Notes under the pieces: model-generated
The model's database searches: none
Told to the model about the DNA's origin: nothing
Seen by the model: the letters and a program-made list of their open reading frames with translations, nothing else
Position numbers and translations under genes: made by a program
Source: Williamsia faeni
GTDB taxonomy: Bacteria > Actinomycetota > Actinomycetes > Mycobacteriales > Mycobacteriaceae
Assembly: GCA_003202005.1 (NCBI GenBank)
Contig: QJJF01000003.1
Coordinates: 186,001 to 250,000, forward strand
Length of the DNA stretch: 64,000 nt
Direction: 5' to 3'
Shown: piece after piece, positions 36,389 to 48,324 of the stretch
Layout of the letters: each line of letters begins with the position of its first letter
How positions within the stretch are numbered: position 1 is the first letter of the stretch

Positions 36389-37077
36389 TCAACGTGCTGA
36401 TCGTTGAAGACGAGCCACTGATCGCCGAGGCCCACCGCGCCTACCTCGGACGACTGCCCGGGTTCGCGGTGGCGGCGAGCGCCAACACCGCCCAGGATGC
36501 GATGCGGGCGGCTGCCGAATCCGCCGCCGGCGGCAACCCGATCGATCTGGTCCTACTCGACATCGGACTCCCCGACGCCAGCGGCATCGATCTCGCCTCG
36601 GCGTTGTCCGGGCTTCGACCGGCCCCCGACATCATCGCGATCACGTCCGAACGCAACCTCGAGGTGGTGCGGGCGGCCGTTGCCAATGGCGCGCTGGCGT
36701 ACCTCCTCAAACCGTTCACGTTCGCCGCCTTCCGTGATCGGCTCCAGCGGTACCAGCGGTACCGCGAAGCCCTCCCGGCCGGCACCGACGCCGCCAGCCA
36801 GGCCGAGGTCGACCGGGCGATTGCCGAATTACGAAGTAGCAGTGACAAATCCACTGCCCCGAAGGGCGCGGCACCAGGAACCACCGACGAGATCGCACGG
36901 ATCGTCCGCGACAACGCCGAGGGTCTCACGGCAGCCGATGCCGCCAAGATCGTCGGGGTGTCACGGGTGACCGCTTGGCGCTATCTCGAACGCCTCGCCG
37001 ACGACGGCACGCTCCTGCGTCACACCGACTACGGCAGCGCCGGCCGGCCCAAGATCCGCTATCAGTGGAAGCGCTGA
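36385..37077 (+). CDS. Response regulator, CitB/DcuR family
   Basis: A 230-residue regulator. The receiver domain has EDEP acidic residues at 8-11, phospho-acceptor Asp59 in LLDIGLPD and Lys in YLLKPF. The C-terminal domain has a helix-turn-helix (LTAADAAKIVGVSRVTAWRY) of the CitB class. Partner of the preceding kinase (four-base overlap) and probable activator of dctA. Confidence 0.93.
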   Translation: MINVLIVEDEPLIAEAHRAYLGRLPGFAVAASANTAQDAMRAAAESAAGGNPIDLVLLDIGLPDASGIDLASALSGLRPAPDIIAITSERNLEVVRAAVANGALAYLLKPFTFAAFRDRLQRYQRYREALPAGTDAASQAEVDRAIAELRSSSDKSTAPKGAAPGTTDEIARIVRDNAEGLTAADAAKIVGVSRVTAWRYLERLADDGTLLRHTDYGSAGRPKIRYQWKR

Positions 37078-37105
37078 CACGCGCGACGATCTCAGGGAAC
37101 AAAAC

Positions 37106-37180
37106 TGGTGCGCGCAGAGGGATTTGAACCCCCGACCGCTGGTGTGTAAGACCAGAGCTCTACCGCTGAGCTATACGCGC
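37106..37180 (-). tRNA. tRNA-Val (anticodon UAC)
   Basis: A cloverleaf read on the minus strand. Acceptor GCGCGTA pairs with TGCGCGC, the D arm has GCTCAGCGGTAGAGC, and the anticodon stem-loop CTGGT-CTTACAC-ACCAG gives anticodon TAC. The T arm is GGGGGTTCAAATCCCTC, and CCA is encoded at 37106-37108. Located just downstream of ahpE on the same strand. Confidence 0.96.
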
Positions 37181-37275
37181 GAGGCGACTGAACGAAGGCG
37201 AGTTCGCCAGTCGCGACGGCGAGAGAAAACATCGGACTCGCCGCCCATCCGGTCACCCGAAGGTGCCGGACACAT

Positions 37276-37758
37276 TCAAGAATTTAGCGTGGCCAGAGCT
37301 TTCTCCCAAAGCGACTGGTCACGGACCTGCCCGGGATCCATCAGTTCCGAAAAAGTGATGATTCCGTTCTTGTCGATGACAAACGTTCCGCGGTTCGGAT
37401 AGCCCTTGTCGTTGTTGAAGACGCCATAGGCCTGCGACACCTCGCCGTGTGGCCAGAAGTCCGCCAGGATCGGGAACAGGTAGCCCTGCGCCGACGACCA
37501 CACCTTGTGTGTGGGCGAACTCCCCACGGACACTGCGATGAACTCGGAGTTCTCATTCGAGAACGCCGGCAACCGATCCCGGACCATGCTCAGTTCGCCT
37601 TCGCAGGTTCCGGTGAATGCCAGTGGAAAGAACACCAGCAACACGTTTTTTTCTCCGCGGTAGTCGGAGAGACTGACCACCTGATTGTTTTGATCGCGCA
37701 GGCTGAAGTCGGGAGCCTCGGTTCCCACCTGCAGCTCCCGACCGAGAGAAGAGGTCAT
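37276..37758 (-). CDS. ahpE: One-cysteine peroxiredoxin AhpE
   Basis: A 160-residue peroxiredoxin very similar to M. tuberculosis AhpE (Rv2238c). The peroxidatic Cys52 lies in PLAFTGTCEGEL, and shared blocks include DFWPHGEVSQAYGVFN and NRGTFVID. It reduces hydroperoxides and peroxynitrite in the cytoplasm. ATG 37758 overlaps the DUF3052 stop by ATGA, so the pair is coupled, the order seen in mycobacteria. Confidence 0.95.
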   Translation of the reverse strand: MTSSLGRELQVGTEAPDFSLRDQNNQVVSLSDYRGEKNVLLVFFPLAFTGTCEGELSMVRDRLPAFSNENSEFIAVSVGSSPTHKVWSSAQGYLFPILADFWPHGEVSQAYGVFNNDKGYPNRGTFVIDKNGIITFSELMDPGQVRDQSLWEKALATLNS

Positions 37759-38177
37759 GCTCTCTTGCCGGCCCGGGTTTTCGGTTGGACCAAACGAGAT
37801 CCCAGCCATTCACCGAAGCTCACGGCGCTGGTTTGGGTGAGACCTGCCGTGGGTGCGGCTTCGGCGACCTCGGTCGGGTCGACGTAACCATCGTTTCCGG
37901 TTTTCGGCGACAACACCCAGACGAATCCGTCGTCGGCAAGTGGTCCGATTGCATCCATCAGCGCATCGACCAGATCTCCGTCACCGTCGCGCCACCACAG
38001 CACGACCATGTCGATGACCTCAAGGGAATCCTCGTCGACCATCTCAGCGTCGATGGTGTCTTCGATAAGGCCGCGCAGGTCGTCGTCGGTGTCCTCATCC
38101 CACCCCAGCTCCTGCACGATCATGCCCGCTGTCACTCCCAGCTTCTGGGCGCGATCACCATCTGAAGCGGCAACCAA
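37755..38177 (-). CDS. DUF3052 protein (Rv2239c-like)
   Basis: About 140 residues, acidic, with the family blocks LGVTAGMIVQELGWDED, VVLWWRDGDGDLVDALMD and AEAAPTAGL. Function unknown. TTG 38177 is chosen because GGAGG lies eight bases upstream and the resulting MVAASDGDRAQ matches the mycobacterial N-terminus; the frame stays open further upstream without a convincing start. Coupled to ahpE. Confidence 0.85.
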   Translation of the reverse strand: MVAASDGDRAQKLGVTAGMIVQELGWDEDTDDDLRGLIEDTIDAEMVDEDSLEVIDMVVLWWRDGDGDLVDALMDAIGPLADDGFVWVLSPKTGNDGYVDPTEVAEAAPTAGLTQTSAVSFGEWLGSRLVQPKTRAGKRA

Positions 38178-38284
38178 CGCGACGACCTCCTGTTTCAAAG
38201 AATGGGTGAGCTCGGTTCCGAGCCCACTTAGATCACTCAAGCGAACAGGGTAAACCCCCAAGTTGCAAGCCGAATGCCGCTTTT

Positions 38285-38860
38285 TCAACCGGCGAGTTGT
38301 CCGCACGCCTCCACGGCCTTGTTCCTGGCGTCGATCCAGAGCCCTGCCGGTTCGTTGAGTCCGGACCGATTCTGGCCGTCCACGGCCTTCACCAACGCCT
38401 GATTCCGGACCAGGAAATCGCCGACGAGTTGGTCCACCGGCGCCTCGACATCGGGTACGAGTTTGGCCTTGATCGCCTGCTCACCGGCATTTAGCTGGTC
38501 GATCGCGATTTGTCCGGCGTCGCCGAGTGCCGAATAGGACTGCACTTCATTGAGTTTCGTGACGAACTGGTTGTAGCTGTTCAGCATGGTCACCACGGTG
38601 GTGGTGAACTGCGAACACAACTCGAGCGTGAGATTTCTGGCGGCTTGCGCGCGTCGCGACGATTCGGCGGCCTCCGACCGTTCCGCGGCCACCGACATCT
38701 CGCTCTGATAGGCCGACACCTGGCCCCCGTCGACCGAGCTCGAGCCCTCGATCGTCGTGGCGCAACCCGTCACGCCCAACCCCAACCCCAACCCCGTCAC
38801 CGCGATGACTGCCACAGCCCAAACTTTCACAGTGCCGATACTGCACGACGTGCGTGCCAT
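38285..38860 (-). CDS. Putative lipoprotein
   Basis: About 191 residues. A signal peptide with hydrophobic core VWAVAVIAVTGLGLGLG ends in lipobox GVTGC, predicting a membrane-anchored lipoprotein. The mature part is helical and hydrophilic, with no recognised domain. It occupies the place of Rv2240c, upstream and divergent of aceE. ATG 38860 is the likely start; GTG 38830 is an alternative. Confidence 0.7.
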   Translation of the reverse strand: MARTSCSIGTVKVWAVAVIAVTGLGLGLGVTGCATTIEGSSSVDGGQVSAYQSEMSVAAERSEAAESSRRAQAARNLTLELCSQFTTTVVTMLNSYNQFVTKLNEVQSYSALGDAGQIAIDQLNAGEQAIKAKLVPDVEAPVDQLVGDFLVRNQALVKAVDGQNRSGLNEPAGLWIDARNKAVEACGQLAG

Positions 38861-39029
38861 CCGACCACTGAAACGCTCGTGGGTAGGGTTACTTTGCCGC
38901 GGACCGATGCCAACACTCATCTCTTGCGGCACGATTAGGACAACGCCCGGACCACACCCCGGTCCCGGCGGGTCGATCCCGTTTACGGCAGCCACCGTTG
39001 CCGAGTGACTCGAGGAGAAAGAGCACGCA

Positions 39030-41801
<2,772 letters not shown>

Positions 41802-41820
41802 TCTTCCCCCATCCCCCGAT

Positions 41821-41848
41821 CGCCCATCCGTTGCACAACGGGTGGGCG
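41821..41848 (+). terminator. aceE terminator hairpin
   Basis: A 13-bp near-perfect inverted repeat (41821-41833 and 41836-41848, one G-T pair) starts 19 bases after the aceE stop. It lacks a T tract, as usual in actinobacteria. Confidence 0.6.
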
Positions 41849-41939
41849 GCCGGCGTTTGTGGCCACAGCAAGGAGGCCACGCCTTCGGTCGTGGTCGCAG
41901 TGCTCCCCCGCGGGCACCGGACTGGCATAGATTGATGCC

Positions 41940-43238
41940 ATGACTGAGTCCCGTACGGGTGACCAGCCCGTAGGCGACCTCTTCGGTCCACGGGGTGCCC
42001 ACGTCCCGGCTCCGGCGAATGTTCACGACGCCCTGCCGGACACCCTGCTCCGCCGCGTGAAGCAGTACAGCGGCCGATTGGCCACCGAGGCCGTCCATTC
42101 GATGCAGGAGCAGTTGCCCTACTTCGAGGATCTCGAAGCGGGTCAGCGGGCCAGTGTGCAGCTGGTGGTCCAGACCGCGGTGGTGAACTTCGTCGAATGG
42201 CTGCAGGATCCCGAGGGCAACGTCAAGTTCACGGTGCAGGCCTTCCAGGTCGTACCCCAGGACCTCGCCCGCCGGATCAGCCTTCTGCAGACCGTCGAGA
42301 TGGTCCGGGTGGCGATGGAATTCTTCGAGAAATGGCTGCCACTTCTCGCCCGCAACGACGCCCAGCTCCGCGCGCTCACCGAAGCGGTTCTGCGCTACGG
42401 CCGTGAAATCGGGTTCGCTGCGGCCTCTATATACGCATCCGCCGCCGAATCCCGCGGCGCCTGGGACTCACGACTCGAAGCGCTGGTCGTCGATGCGGTC
42501 GTCCGCGGCGACTCGGGCCCGACTCTGCTGTCCCGCGCCGCCGCGCTCAACTGGGACACCGCGGCCACGGCCACAGTCCTCGTGGGGATGCCGCCGCCGG
42601 AGCGCAACGTCTCCGTACCCCTTGCCGTGCACAACACCGCACGTCAACACGACCGGGCAGCACTCTCCGTGGTGCAGGGCAGCCTCCTGGTCGCGATCGT
42701 CAGTGGCCCGGTGACGATGGGTGACCCGTTCATCACCGATCTACTGGTCCTTTTTGCCGACGGACCAGTGGTGATCGGGCCCACGACCCCCAACCTCGGT
42801 GCCGCCCACGCAAGCGCAGTCGATGCCCTGTCAGGCATCGAGGCCGTCGTCGGCTGGCCGAGCGCACCCCGTCCAGTTCACTCACTTGAACTTTTGCCCG
42901 AGCGCGCGCTGCTCGGCGATCAGGCCGCAATGACCACGCTGAACGATTCACTGGTCAAGCCACTGGCAAAGGGTGGCGAGACCCTGACCTCGACCCTTGA
43001 CGCATATCTCGATTCCGGAGGGTCCGTGGAATCGTGCGCCCGACAGCTTTTCGTTCATCCAAATACTGTGAGATATCGACTAAAGAGAATTTCGGACATT
43101 ACCGGTCGCGATCCAATGAACCCACGTGATGCGTACGTACTGCGAGTGGCAACAACCGTAGGCAGACTGGCACAGGTAAGACACGACATGCGCACAATTT
43201 TCCCTACAATCACTTCCTTCACAGGCTTAAAGGAGTGA
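41940..43238 (+). CDS. mabR: PucR/CdaR-type regulator MabR
   Basis: A 432-residue regulator matching Rv2242 (MabR), which controls the FAS-II operon in mycobacteria. The middle resembles the GGDEF-like regulatory region of CdaR proteins; the C-terminal HTH is at about 362-388 (ARQLFVHPNTVRYRLKRI). TAGATT at 41928-41933 six bases before the ATG suggests a leaderless message. It lies directly upstream of fabD-acpM-kasA-accD6, and a candidate operator is in the gap before fabD. Confidence 0.9.
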   Translation: MTESRTGDQPVGDLFGPRGAHVPAPANVHDALPDTLLRRVKQYSGRLATEAVHSMQEQLPYFEDLEAGQRASVQLVVQTAVVNFVEWLQDPEGNVKFTVQAFQVVPQDLARRISLLQTVEMVRVAMEFFEKWLPLLARNDAQLRALTEAVLRYGREIGFAAASIYASAAESRGAWDSRLEALVVDAVVRGDSGPTLLSRAAALNWDTAATATVLVGMPPPERNVSVPLAVHNTARQHDRAALSVVQGSLLVAIVSGPVTMGDPFITDLLVLFADGPVVIGPTTPNLGAAHASAVDALSGIEAVVGWPSAPRPVHSLELLPERALLGDQAAMTTLNDSLVKPLAKGGETLTSTLDAYLDSGGSVESCARQLFVHPNTVRYRLKRISDITGRDPMNPRDAYVLRVATTVGRLAQVRHDMRTIFPTITSFTGLKE

Positions 43239-43401
43239 AAGCAACAATTGTGCATCAATTCACAACGGTGTAACGGATATCGGGGAGGTGACGATGCAGG
43301 CACGCTGTAGTGCAATTTTGTAGGGATCCCACAAAGGCGTCGCCCAAGGTTCATTGCGTACAACACCCTCGCCGACAGTCATATGGGTGTTCTCTTGTCA
43401 G
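43239..43401 (+). promoter_or_regulatory. FAS-II operon control region
   Basis: The gap between mabR and fabD holds two dyads. TGTGCATCAATTCACA at 43249-43264 matches the CRP/GlxR consensus with one mismatch. At 43316-43336, TTTGT-AGGGATCCC-ACAAA is a perfect dyad around GGGATCCC; TTTTGT/ACAAAA half-sites are the type reported for MabR, though with longer spacing in mycobacteria. Both could control the operon. Confidence 0.55.
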
Positions 43402-44310
43402 GTGCTCACCTTGCTTGCGCCCGGACAGGGCTCCCAGACCGTCGGAATGCTCACGCCTTGGCTTGAGCTCCCCGGCGTACGCGACCAGGTCGCCACGTGG
43501 TCGAAGCTGACCAATCTCGACATCGAACGCTTGGGTACCACTGCCACGGCAGACGAGATCACCGATACCGCGGTCACTCAGCCGCTGGTGGTCGTCTCGG
43601 CACTCCTTGCCTACGACGAGATCAACAAGCGCTCTCCGTTGCCCTCAGACACCCTCATCGCCGGCCATTCCGTCGGCGAGTTGGCGGCCGCCGCCATCGC
43701 CGGTGTGCTGACCGCCGATGAGGCCGTGTCACTCGCCGCGATCCGTGGCGCCGAGATGGCAAAAGCCTGCGCACTCGAACCCACCACGATGGCGGCAGTG
43801 CTCGGTGGTGACGAAGCCGCAGTGCTCGCCCGCCTCGAAGAACTCGACCTGATCGCGGCCAACCGCAACGCTGCCGGCCAGATCGTGGCCGCCGGTGCGG
43901 TCGCCGCCATCGACGAGCTGATCGCCAACCCGCCGGAGAAGGCACGGATCCGCAAGCTCGCCGTCGCCGGCGCGTTCCACACGCGGTACATGGCCCCGGC
44001 GCAGGACGCCGTGGCACGTGCGGCAGCCGATATCACCCCGCAACAGCCGACGGGGCCGTTGCTCTCCAACTCCGACGGACAGCTGGTCACCTCCGGACGT
44101 GACGCACTCGACAAAATCGTCGCCCAGGTGACCCGGCCCGTACGGTGGGACCTGTGCTCGCAGACGATGCGCGAGCACGCGACCACCGGATTGGTCGAGC
44201 TCCCGCCGGCCGGCACCCTTGCCGGAATCGCGAAACGCGAGCTCAAGGGAACACCGACCCGTGCGCTCAAGACCCCCGACGACCTCGCGGGCCTCACAGA
44301 ACTTGGATAG
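43402..44310 (+). CDS. fabD: Malonyl-CoA:ACP transacylase
   Basis: A 302-residue transacylase that loads malonate onto AcpM. The opening LLAPGQGSQ, nucleophile Ser90 in GHSVGE, and catalytic His in GAFHTRYM (about 194) are present. The GTG at 43402 reproduces the mycobacterial N-terminus; an earlier ATG at 43354 would add an unrelated leader. First gene of the FAS-II operon. Confidence 0.95.
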   Translation: MLTLLAPGQGSQTVGMLTPWLELPGVRDQVATWSKLTNLDIERLGTTATADEITDTAVTQPLVVVSALLAYDEINKRSPLPSDTLIAGHSVGELAAAAIAGVLTADEAVSLAAIRGAEMAKACALEPTTMAAVLGGDEAAVLARLEELDLIAANRNAAGQIVAAGAVAAIDELIANPPEKARIRKLAVAGAFHTRYMAPAQDAVARAAADITPQQPTGPLLSNSDGQLVTSGRDALDKIVAQVTRPVRWDLCSQTMREHATTGLVELPPAGTLAGIAKRELKGTPTRALKTPDDLAGLTELG

Positions 44311-44444
44311 CGACGATGGCACGCCTGTGCCGTCGTCCCCGGGAGATGTCCAGAGCAGAGTTGCTCTGGCATCCGTCCATTGCAGTGCGTGAGCACTGTT
44401 CCTCCGGAAACACACGAATACACGAACATGAAGGGAGCCACACA

Positions 44445-44756
44445 GTGGCCGCCGCCCAGGAAGAAATCATTGCCGGACTCGCTGAGATCATCGAGGAGGT
44501 CACCGGCATTGAACCCTCTGAGGTGACTGTAGAGAAGTCGTTCGTCGACGATCTCGACATCGATTCCCTGTCGATGGTTGAAATCGCAGTGCAGACCGAA
44601 GACAAGTACGGCGTGAAGATCCCCGATGAGGATCTCGCCGGACTGCGCACCGTCGGTGACGCCGTCAACTACATCCAGAAGCTCGAAGCCGAGAACGCGG
44701 ACGCCGCTGACGCCATCCGCGCCAAGCTCGACGCCGACAAGAACACCGGTGAGTGA
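44445..44756 (+). CDS. acpM: Meromycolate extension acyl carrier protein AcpM
   Basis: A 103-residue acyl carrier protein. Ser41 in DIDSLSMVE is the phosphopantetheine site. The C-terminal extension of about 20 residues (ENADAADAIRAKLDADKN) beyond ordinary ACP length is the AcpM hallmark. GTG 44445 has AAGGGAG seven bases upstream. Six bases before kasA. Confidence 0.96.
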   Translation: MAAAQEEIIAGLAEIIEEVTGIEPSEVTVEKSFVDDLDIDSLSMVEIAVQTEDKYGVKIPDEDLAGLRTVGDAVNYIQKLEAENADAADAIRAKLDADKNTGE

Positions 44757-44762
44757 CCAACT

Positions 44763-46028
44763 GTGACTAACTCTCTTCGCGAATACTCGACCCTCGGCGG
44801 AAATTTTCCGAACGTGGTGGTGACCTCGATGGTTGCGACCACATCAATCGGCGAAGACCTCGATTCCACGTGGAAGGGTCTTCTCGCCGGAGAGAGCGGT
44901 ATCAAGACTCTCACCGATGACTGGGTCGAGGAGTACGACCTCCCGGTCCGGTTCGGTGGGCGTCTCGTGAAAGATCCGTCGACGGAGGTCACCCGGGTTC
45001 AGGCCCGTCGCATGGCCTACGTCGAGCGGGTCGCCTATGTCATGGGCAAGCGTCTGTGGGCAATCGCAGGCGAACCCGATATCGAGAAAGAGCGCCTCGG
45101 CGTTGTCATCGGTACCGGTCAGGGTGGTGGCGATGCGCTCATCGAGGCCTACAACTCGATGCACAACACCGGCAACTACCGCAAGGTTTCCCCGCTTGCC
45201 GTACCGATGGCCATGCCAAACGGTCCGGCAGCGGTGGTCGGACTCGAGATCGGCGCCAAGGCCGGTGTGATCACACCTGTCTCCGCCTGCTCTTCGGGTT
45301 CGGAGGCGATCGCGCACGCGTGGCGTCAGATCGTCATGGGTGACGCCGACATGGTTGTCACAGGTGGCGTGGAGGGCCATATCGACTCGGTCCCCATCGC
45401 CAGCTTCGCGATGATGCGTGCGATGAGCACGCGCAACGAGGATCCCGCGGCCGCGTCTCGTCCGTTCGACAAAGACCGTGATGGTTTTGTCTTCGGTGAG
45501 GCCGCCGCCCTGCTGGTCATCGAGCGTGAGGATCACGCCCTCGCCCGGGGTGCGCACATTCATGCGCGTCTCCTCGGCAGTGGTATCACGTCCGATGGCT
45601 ACCACCTGGTTGCACCTGACCCGGAGGGCACCGGCGCCGCGCGCGCCATGACCCGTGCACTGCAGACCTCGGGACTCACCAAGTCCGACATCACCCACGT
45701 GAACGCGCACGCCACGTCGACCTCGGTCGGCGACACCGCCGAGGCGCTGGCGATCAACATCGCGGTGGGCAACCATGCCGCGGTCTACGCACCGAAGTCT
45801 GCCCTCGGGCATTCGATCGGCGCGGTGGGTGCACTGGAGTCGGTACTGACAATCAAGGCCATCGAAGAGGGAGTCATTCCTCCGACGCTAAATCTCGACA
45901 ATCAGGATCCCGAGTGTGAACTCGACGTGGTTCACGGAGAACCGCGTTACGGACAGATCGACTACGCCATCAACAACTCATTCGGATTCGGTGGGCACAA
46001 CGTTGCGCTCGCCTTTGGGCGCTACTGA
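44763..46028 (+). CDS. kasA: Beta-ketoacyl-ACP synthase KasA
   Basis: A 421-residue condensing enzyme of FAS-II elongation. Catalytic Cys176 is in [10 protein letters not shown], the two active His in VNAHATSTS and [11 protein letters not shown]. Closely parallels M. tuberculosis KasA throughout ([24 protein letters not shown]). Only one kas gene is present: accD6 follows directly, where mycobacteria have kasB. Confidence 0.95.
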   Translation: MTNSLREYSTLGGNFPNVVVTSMVATTSIGEDLDSTWKGLLAGESGIKTLTDDWVEEYDLPVRFGGRLVKDPSTEVTRVQARRMAYVERVAYVMGKRLWAIAGEPDIEKERLGVVIGTGQGGGDALIEAYNSMHNTGNYRKVSPLAVPMAMPNGPAAVVGLEIGAKAGVITPVSACSSGSEAIAHAWRQIVMGDADMVVTGGVEGHIDSVPIASFAMMRAMSTRNEDPAAASRPFDKDRDGFVFGEAAALLVIEREDHALARGAHIHARLLGSGITSDGYHLVAPDPEGTGAARAMTRALQTSGLTKSDITHVNAHATSTSVGDTAEALAINIAVGNHAAVYAPKSALGHSIGAVGALESVLTIKAIEEGVIPPTLNLDNQDPECELDVVHGEPRYGQIDYAINNSFGFGGHNVALAFGRY

Positions 46029-46086
46029 CCCGCTGCCCCGGAGCCAGTCTCACCGGGCGCTTGACGATCTACCTCTAAGGAGATTC

Positions 46087-47538
46087 ATGACCACCATGGC
46101 CCCGATCACACAGCAAGAGGAATCCATCGATCCTCGGGATCCTTTGCTGCGCTTGACCAATTTCTTCGACGAAGCATCCATGTCGTTGCTGCACCCCCGC
46201 GACAAGTCTGGTGTACAGGCTGCTGTCGGCCGGGTGAACGGTGTCCGCACCGTCGCCTACTGCACCGACGGCACAGTGATGGGCGGGGCCATGGGGGTGG
46301 TGGGTTGTAAGCACATCGTCAACTCCATCGACACCGCCATCGCCGAGCAGGCCCCGGTTGTCGGTATCTGGCATTCCGGTGGTGCCCGGCTGGCAGAGGG
46401 CGTCGAAGCCCTCCATGCCGTCGGCGAGGTTTTCGAGGCGATGGTCCGGGCCTCCGGATACATCCCCCAGATCTCGATCGTCGTCGGCTTCGCCGCCGGC
46501 GGCGCGGCGTATGGACCCGCCCTGACCGACGTCGTCATCATGGCGCCGGCCGGCCGCGTGTTCGTCACCGGACCGGACGTCGTCAAGAGCGTCACCGGTG
46601 AGGTCGTCGACATGGAGTCGCTCGGTGGACCGCTGACCCACGGCAAGAAGTCGGGTGTCTCGCACATCACCGCCGATTCCGAGGCCGACGCCTACTGGCG
46701 TGGCCGCCGCCTGATCGGAACCTTCGGTCAGCAGGGCCACTTCAGCCGGCAGAAGGCCGAGGCGGGCGATATGGATCTGCGGGCTCTGATGCCCGAGTCC
46801 AACCGCCGCGCGTACGACGTCCACCCGATCGTGCGGGCGCTGCTCGACACCGATGTGGCCGCGGACGGCGTAACCGAGATCTCGAGTTTCGAAGAGCTGC
46901 AGGCAAAGTGGGCGCCGAACATCACGATCGGTTTCGGTCGGCTGTCCGGTCGCAGTGTCGGCGTGATCGCCAACAACCCGCTGCGCATGGGTGGTTGCCT
47001 CAATTCCGAGAGCGCTGAGAAGGCGGCTCGCTTCGTCCGTCTCTGCGACGCGTTCGGCGTCCCGCTGATCGTGATGACCGACGTCCCGGGTTACCTGCCC
47101 GGTGTCGGCCAGGAATGGGACGGCGTGGTGCGCCGCGGCGCCAAGTTGCTGCACGCGTTCGCCGAATGCTCGGTCCCCCGCGTGACCTTGGTGACCCGCA
47201 AGATCTACGGCGGTGCCTACATCGCGATGAACTCGCGGGCACTCGGTGCCACCGCGGTCTACGCGTGGCCCGGTTCCGAGGTGGCCGTGATGGGCGCCAA
47301 GGCAGCGGTCGGCATCCTGCACAAGAAGGCACTGGCTGCCGCACCCGACGACGAGCGCGAAGCACTGCATGAGCGTCTCGCCGTCGAGCACGAAGCCATC
47401 GCCGGCGGTGTGGGCCGCGCTCAGTCCATCGGTGTGGTCGACGAGATCATCGACCCGGCCAAGACCCGCAGCATCATCGCGCAGGCACTGGCCTCGGCAC
47501 CGGCTCGCCGTGGACGCCACAAGAACATCCCGTTGTGA
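46087..47538 (+). CDS. accD6: Acyl-CoA carboxylase beta subunit AccD6
   Basis: A 483-residue carboxyltransferase that produces malonyl-CoA for FAS-II. Oxyanion-forming glycine blocks IWHSGGARLAEG and GFAAGGAAYGPAL in the N-terminal half, and RKIYGGAYIAMNS in the C-terminal half, are typical. ATG 46087 has AAGGAG upstream. Last gene of the operon, followed by a strong hairpin. The alpha (biotin) subunit is elsewhere. Confidence 0.94.
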   Translation: MTTMAPITQQEESIDPRDPLLRLTNFFDEASMSLLHPRDKSGVQAAVGRVNGVRTVAYCTDGTVMGGAMGVVGCKHIVNSIDTAIAEQAPVVGIWHSGGARLAEGVEALHAVGEVFEAMVRASGYIPQISIVVGFAAGGAAYGPALTDVVIMAPAGRVFVTGPDVVKSVTGEVVDMESLGGPLTHGKKSGVSHITADSEADAYWRGRRLIGTFGQQGHFSRQKAEAGDMDLRALMPESNRRAYDVHPIVRALLDTDVAADGVTEISSFEELQAKWAPNITIGFGRLSGRSVGVIANNPLRMGGCLNSESAEKAARFVRLCDAFGVPLIVMTDVPGYLPGVGQEWDGVVRRGAKLLHAFAECSVPRVTLVTRKIYGGAYIAMNSRALGATAVYAWPGSEVAVMGAKAAVGILHKKALAAAPDDEREALHERLAVEHEAIAGGVGRAQSIGVVDEIIDPAKTRSIIAQALASAPARRGRHKNIPL

Positions 47539-47561
47539 TCTGACGAGAGTGTTCTGACAAG

Positions 47562-47610
47562 ACACAAAAGCGGGCCCGGACTTTTCAGAAGTCCGGGCCC
47601 GCTTTTGTGT
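47562..47610. terminator. 22-bp perfect hairpin after accD6
   Basis: Arms 47562-47583 and 47589-47610 are perfect complements with a five-base loop; the arm ends in TTTTGTGT. It lies between convergent accD6 and the DUF3145 gene and should stop both. Confidence 0.88.
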
Positions 47611-47641
47611 TCGCGTGTTTGTGTTCAGGTGGTCGGGGTGC

Positions 47642-48160
47642 TCAGCCCACGCGCTGGTGCAGCCAGGTGACCTCGGCACCGGCACCGCCCATGCGGAACG
47701 ACTCGAGGGCCTCGTCCCAGGCCGTGCCGAGCGCGGCATCGAGCGCACCCGCGAGTTCCATGCCATCGGCATGCGATTCCATCAGGGAACGCAGCTGCAC
47801 CTCGCCGACGATGACGTCACCGTTGGCGCTCATCGACCCCCGCCACAGACCTAGTCCTGGGACGAAACAGAAGCGTTCACCGTCCACGCCTTCACTGGCG
47901 TTCTCGGTGATCTCGAACCGCAGGGCAGACCACTCACGCAGGGCATTGGCCAGGCGCGCACCGGTCCCGACGGGTCCGACCCAGTCGACGGTGGCGCGCT
48001 GCAGGCCAGGGCTGACCTCTTGTGCCGACCACTTCAGATTCGCGCGGGCATCAAGGGTCGACGACAGTGCCCACTCGACATGCGGGCACAACGCGACCGG
48101 TGCGGAATGTACGAAAACCACACCTGTCGTAACGTCCGCAAACTGATTCAGGTTGCGCAC
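47642..48160 (-). CDS. DUF3145 protein
   Basis: A 172-residue protein of the actinobacterial DUF3145 family, recognised by GVVFVHSAPVALCPHVEWAL near the N-terminus and WDEALESFRMGGAGAEVTWL at the end. Function unknown. GTG 48160 has GGAGG six bases upstream. Upstream, a gap of 164 bases carries its promoter; I see no other feature there. Confidence 0.85.
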   Translation of the reverse strand: MRNLNQFADVTTGVVFVHSAPVALCPHVEWALSSTLDARANLKWSAQEVSPGLQRATVDWVGPVGTGARLANALREWSALRFEITENASEGVDGERFCFVPGLGLWRGSMSANGDVIVGEVQLRSLMESHADGMELAGALDAALGTAWDEALESFRMGGAGAEVTWLHQRVG

Positions 48161-48324
48161 TTTCCACCTCCGGTTTCGACGAGGAACGTCTTCCCCAACG
48201 GCCTGGCGAAACCACGGTGATACCACACTTGTTGCCTATTGTGCCTCAAGTTACCTGTGTTGCGCTAGTGGCACGTGTTCAACGTCTCTTGCTTGTATCC
48301 GGTGGAGCGAAGTGGAAATTGTTG

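Noticed and set aside
46075-47772. A 565-codon minus-strand frame across accD6
   Set aside because: Shadow of accD6 that also runs through the strong terminator at 47562-47610.
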